7,155 nt of DNA. Source: JBFHER01 sp041584055 (GTDB lineage: Bacteria > Bacteroidota > Bacteroidia > Bacteroidales > UBA5342). The translations under genes were made by a program, and so were the position numbers. The notes under the pieces were generated by a model, which saw only the letters and a program-made list of their open reading frames with translations, made no database searches and was not told where the DNA came from. The stretch lies in NCBI GenBank assembly GCA_041584055.1, contig JBFHER010000200.1:1-7155 (forward strand), in the 5' to 3' direction. This document shows, piece by piece, positions 6,992-7,155 of this stretch. How positions within the stretch are numbered: the stretch's first letter is position 1; every line of letters starts with the position of its first letter.

Positions 6992-7031
6992 CCCCCTCTC
7001 TCTCCCGATATGCATCGGTACAAAGAGGGGG
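6992..7031. repeat. Nested C/G-rich hairpin downstream of sfsA
   Basis: CCCCCTCT (6992-6999) pairs perfectly with AGAGGGGG (7024-7031). Inside that loop CCGAT (7005-7009) pairs with ATCGG (7014-7018) around a 4-base loop. The outer arm is preceded by ACCCCCAA. It could serve as a two-way transcription end for sfsA, but no real T-run follows (GCTTTACG) and it lies about 140 bases past the stop codon. A dispersed intergenic repeat is at least as likely. Confidence 0.5.
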
Positions 7032-7096
7032 CTTTACGATGCATTCAATGAAATCATTCCCCATGCATTATGACATGAGCTTGCAAATACTTAAAA

Positions 7097-7150
7097 GCTC
7101 CGAAGGAGCGACATTATGGTAGCCCAGTGAAACGCGCGGGGTATGCATAC
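7097..7150. repeat. Candidate dispersed intergenic repeat with small hairpin and palindrome
   Basis: A compact hairpin, GCTCC-GAA-GGAGC (7097-7109), is followed by GACATTATGGTAGCCCAG and a G/C-rich stretch (ACGCGCGGGG). The segment ends with the perfect 10-base palindrome GTATGCATAC (7141-7150). The order CCGAAGGAGCGACAT...GTAGCCC resembles, from memory, high-copy intergenic repeats in Bacteroidota genomes that are often mistaken for short hypothetical genes. The right end may be cut by the window edge. Confidence 0.45.
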
Positions 7151-7155
7151 GTAAA

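Larger units (their letters stand above)
6850..7155. other. Repeat-rich intergenic tail, no gene seen
   Basis: These 306 bases follow sfsA to the window edge. The longest notable open frame (7039-7122, plus) is 27 codons, ends SSEGATLW and looks like a chance reading through repeat DNA. The stretch from 6850 to about 6890 holds nothing I can name. From 6892 onward it is a chain of short repeats and hairpins, listed separately. No tRNA, attachment site or transposase fragment was seen. Confidence 0.6.

Noticed and set aside
7039..7122. A 27-codon plus-strand frame starting MHSMK and ending EGATLW
   Set aside because: It runs through hairpin and repeat DNA, has no promoter or homologous domain, and resembles the spurious short genes often called in dispersed repeats.
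1..7155. CRISPR array, toxin-antitoxin pair, defence island, prophage or IS element
   Set aside because: No regularly spaced repeats, no transposase or integrase motifs, and no small paired genes were seen; the coding part is core envelope and housekeeping genes.

Overview
The window looks like ordinary chromosome from a member of the Bacteroidota, probably near the Bacteroidales/Marinilabiliales. This rests on four things: a MurF–alanine racemase fusion, which is typical of the phylum; a GSCFA-family gene; A/T-rich start regions without Shine-Dalgarno sites; and a TAnnTTTG-type promoter element before sfsA. The lineage is inferred from these features, not from a phylogenetic marker.

Positions 57-4540 (minus strand) form a tight three-gene cell-envelope operon. 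In transcription order it holds a coiled-coil OmpA/MotB-type lipoprotein likely to bind peptidoglycan, a GSCFA-domain protein (uncharacterised, SGNH-hydrolase-like) and the bifunctional murF-alr. The first junction is a 10-base gap and the second an 11-base overlap. MurF-Alr both makes D-alanine and adds D-Ala-D-Ala to the peptidoglycan precursor, while the OmpA lipoprotein would anchor the outer membrane to the finished wall. The GSCFA protein between them has no assigned reaction. The first 56 bases may hold the start of another minus-strand gene, but too little is visible to call it.

Positions 4637-5440 (minus) encode a class I SAM-dependent O-methyltransferase-like protein. Positions 5616-6044 (minus) encode a small, highly charged, helical lipoprotein of unknown function. 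It is divergent from sfsA (6109-6849, plus), which encodes an SfsA-family nuclease-like protein. The 64-base divergent gap holds an imperfect inverted repeat whose arms contain promoter-like elements.

The last 306 bases (6850-7155) carry no convincing gene. They are a patchwork of repeat-like DNA: a GTTGGAATG-type short direct repeat, a nested C/G-rich hairpin, a small GCTCC hairpin inside what looks like a dispersed intergenic repeat, and four ATGCAT palindromes in 139 bases. I see no mobile-element gene, CRISPR array, RNA gene or defence system. The points most worth following are the unexplained GSCFA gene locked into the murF-alr operon and the repeat-rich tail.
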